From: JALOLG01 sp035557475
GTDB lineage: Bacteria > Actinomycetota > Acidimicrobiia > Acidimicrobiales > Ilumatobacteraceae
Reading direction: 5' to 3'
Length of the DNA stretch: 7,608 nucleotides
Assembly: GCA_035557475.1 (NCBI GenBank)
Contig: DATMDV010000182.1
Coordinates: 1-7,608 of the forward strand
Positions 6,485 to 7,608 of this stretch are shown one piece after another (position 1 is the first letter of the stretch; each line of letters starts with the position of its first letter). The notes under the pieces are model-generated. The model did not search any database and was not told where the DNA came from. It was given only the letters and a program-made list of their open reading frames with translations. The position numbers and the translations under genes are program-made.

Positions 6485-6943
6485 TTGAGCGCGATCCCGG
6501 CGGGAACCTCAACAGCTGTGACAGCCCGCCCACGCCCGCGAGATCGGCCGACGGTGCGGGTGCGCTGTAGTGATTGCGGTTGTCCGCTCGCAGTCGTCCG
6601 AGCCGACTACTGCCCCGACCGTCATCCCGGCCTCAGACCCGACACAGAGGGACCCGTCGTCCGTTGGAACGTTCGCGACGACCCACTGGCCGGTCAGTTG
6701 CGCCGCCGTCGGAATCACCTCGACGCAGTGTCGGACGAGGGGCGACAGGAGAGCGAACTCGCCGCGTGGCCATTGAACCACCTGGGCGCCTCGATGAAGG
6801 TCTGGTGCGATCGGCACGGCTTCGTTTCGGTGTCGACCGCGGGCCTTCGCGCGCAACACGACGAGGCCATGCGATCAGGTCGGCAAGTCGTGTGGCGTGT
6901 CCCGCCGTTGAAGCGGGTGCAGGAGCAGCTGAGCGACGCCTAG
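6485..6943 (+). CDS. Hypothetical small Cys-containing protein, possibly zinc-binding
   Basis: I do not recognise a family. The chain is 152 residues from TTG 6485; GTG 6470 (157 residues) and GTG 6518 are alternatives. Near the N-terminus RCSDCGCPL gives Cys28, Cys31 and Cys33, followed by DYCPDRHPG with Cys43 and His47. A later VWCDRHGF gives Cys108 and His111. The CxxC and Cys/His spacing suggests a metal-binding knuckle, but this is inference. The C-terminal half (SELAAWPLNHLGAS, RAQHDEAMRSGRQVVWRVP) has a charge and hydrophobic balance typical of a real soluble protein. There is no signal peptide or membrane segment, so it is probably cytoplasmic, unlike the leftward operon. It runs divergently from that operon and converges on the peptidase gene, with overlapping stops. 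A minus-strand frame at 6509-6859 competes but is less protein-like and has no usable context. Confidence 0.6.
   Translation: MSAIPAGTSTAVTARPRPRDRPTVRVRCSDCGCPLAVVRADYCPDRHPGLRPDTEGPVVRWNVRDDPLAGQLRRRRNHLDAVSDEGRQESELAAWPLNHLGASMKVWCDRHGFVSVSTAGLRAQHDEAMRSGRQVVWRVPPLKRVQEQLSDA
6940..6943. other. Convergent genes with overlapping stop codons (CTAG)
   Basis: The palindrome CTAG provides TAG for the plus-strand gene (6941-6943) and TAG for the minus-strand peptidase gene (6942-6940). There is no intergenic space for a terminator, so any termination signals must lie inside the opposing coding sequence, or the 3' ends of the transcripts overlap. Confidence 0.75.
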
Positions 6944-7608
6944 CCGAACGACTCGGGGAGAATCGTCGGCTTGGTCTCGCCGTAGAGCCACTGCTGGAAG
7001 TAGTCGGCGAGCAGTGTGAGCTGGTCTCCCGTGAGCCCCGAGCTCGCCAACGCGAAATCGATGAACTCGGCGGTGGAGATGTTCCCGTGGCGGAACTCTT
7101 GCTGGATCGCCCTGGCGAACGCGAAGAAGACGTCGTCGCCGACGATCTCGCGGTACCCCTGCAGGGTCAGCGCTCCCCGTTCGTAGGTCGGGAAGAACGA
7201 GAAGAGGTTGGCGGGATCGCCGTCGAGCACCGCGGGCGCGATCTCCCAGTCCTCGTTGGGCGTCTCGGCATACACCTCGTCGAAGATCGCGGCCGGGTCG
7301 TCGCCACCGTTCTCGCTGAACTGCCAGTACCACTCCGACCAGTTGGCCCATCCCTCGTTGAACCAGATGTCGCTCCAGGTCTCCAGCGTGACGCTGTTGC
7401 CCACCCACTGATGAGCGAGCTCGTGGAGCTGGGTGCCGATGTTGATGGAGGGGTTGCCAGCGGTGAAACTGCCGGAGTAGTGCGGCTTGGTCTGCACCTC
7501 GAGCGCGTAGCCGACGCCAGCGGCGCGGTCGGCGACTGCACCAGTCGAGTCGAACGGATACGGACCGAAGAGGTCGCTCAAGAAGTTGATCTGCTCCGGC
7601 GCCCGATC
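6940..7608 (-). CDS. M1-family metallopeptidase (aminopeptidase N-like), C-terminal part; 5' end outside window
   Basis: The frame is open to the right edge, giving the last 222 residues; an internal TTG at 7581 is not the true start. The fragment shows the gluzincin zinc site HELAHQW (zinc ligands His62 and His66, catalytic Glu63) and NEGWA with the third ligand Glu85, spaced HExxH-x18-E as in M1 peptidases. Upstream, LFGPYPFDSTG is the usual M1 lead-in. YALEVQTKP stands where GAMEN occurs in classical aminopeptidase N, keeping the Glu that can bind the substrate N-terminus. FPTYERGALTL carries the likely transition-state Tyr142. A helical tail (about 150-209) follows. The reaction expected from the family is zinc-dependent release of N-terminal residues from peptides. 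Whether it is exported cannot be seen because the N-terminus is missing. It lies outside the leftward operon, separated from it by the small plus-strand gene. Confidence 0.93.
   Translation of the reverse strand, partial: DRAPEQINFLSDLFGPYPFDSTGAVADRAAGVGYALEVQTKPHYSGSFTAGNPSINIGTQLHELAHQWVGNSVTLETWSDIWFNEGWANWSEWYWQFSENGGDDPAAIFDEVYAETPNEDWEIAPAVLDGDPANLFSFFPTYERGALTLQGYREIVGDDVFFAFARAIQQEFRHGNISTAEFIDFALASSGLTGDQLTLLADYFQQWLYGETKPTILPESFG

Noticed and set aside
4927..6570. Long plus-strand open frame opposite the hydrolase gene
   Set aside because: Its translation is Arg/Asp/Val-rich and low in recognisable motifs. The minus strand gives a signal peptide and full SGNH motifs, so this is an antisense shadow of GC-rich codons.
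6509..6859. Minus-strand frame competing with the small plus-strand gene
   Set aside because: There is no Shine-Dalgarno or family motif, and the composition is less protein-like. The plus-strand frame ends exactly at the convergent stop overlap.

Overview
The window is GC-rich, densely coding DNA of actinobacterial type. Codons mostly end in G or C, GTG and TTG occur as starts, signal peptides are Ala-rich, and secreted proteins carry modules of the form LxPxRxxDTR ... VNVT ... GFxTVxPC ... SNxNY ... VCV ... VDVxGY. Such modules are common in secreted proteins of Acidimicrobiia (Ilumatobacter-like) and Streptomyces. I favour an Acidimicrobiia-like actinobacterium, as inference only: no rRNA or other phylogenetic marker is present.

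Left and centre (1-6297, minus strand, read right to left). Three consecutive genes encode large exported proteins and look like one operon. The first (6297 to 3796) is an 833-residue protein: signal peptide, an alpha/beta domain resembling glutamine-amidotransferase/ThuA folds, an SGNH/GDSL hydrolase, a beta-rich linker and one DTR module. Its stop overlaps the GTG start of the second gene (3799 to 1778), a 673-residue CAP/SCP-domain protein ending in three DTR modules. The last two of these are near-perfect tandem DNA copies. After a 15-base gap with a clear Shine-Dalgarno comes the third gene (1762 to beyond the left edge): signal peptide, three diverged DTR modules, an orphan module head, an unassigned domain and the start of a PQQ-like beta-propeller. 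It stays open to base 1, so it is longer than the 587 residues seen here.

Intergenic region (6298-6484). It separates the leftward operon from a rightward gene. It holds a plausible minus-strand promoter and a perfect 11-bp inverted repeat.

Right end (6485-7608). A small plus-strand gene, probably encoding a cysteine-containing (possibly zinc-binding) protein, converges on a minus-strand M1 aminopeptidase gene that runs off the right edge. Their stop codons overlap in a shared CTAG.

The three operon products share an extracellular module joined to different cargo: hydrolase, CAP and propeller. Inference: the module is a structural or surface-association domain and the set is a co-expressed group of cell-surface proteins. 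Nothing in the window identifies a substrate, and no LPXTG-type sorting signal is visible in the two complete proteins.
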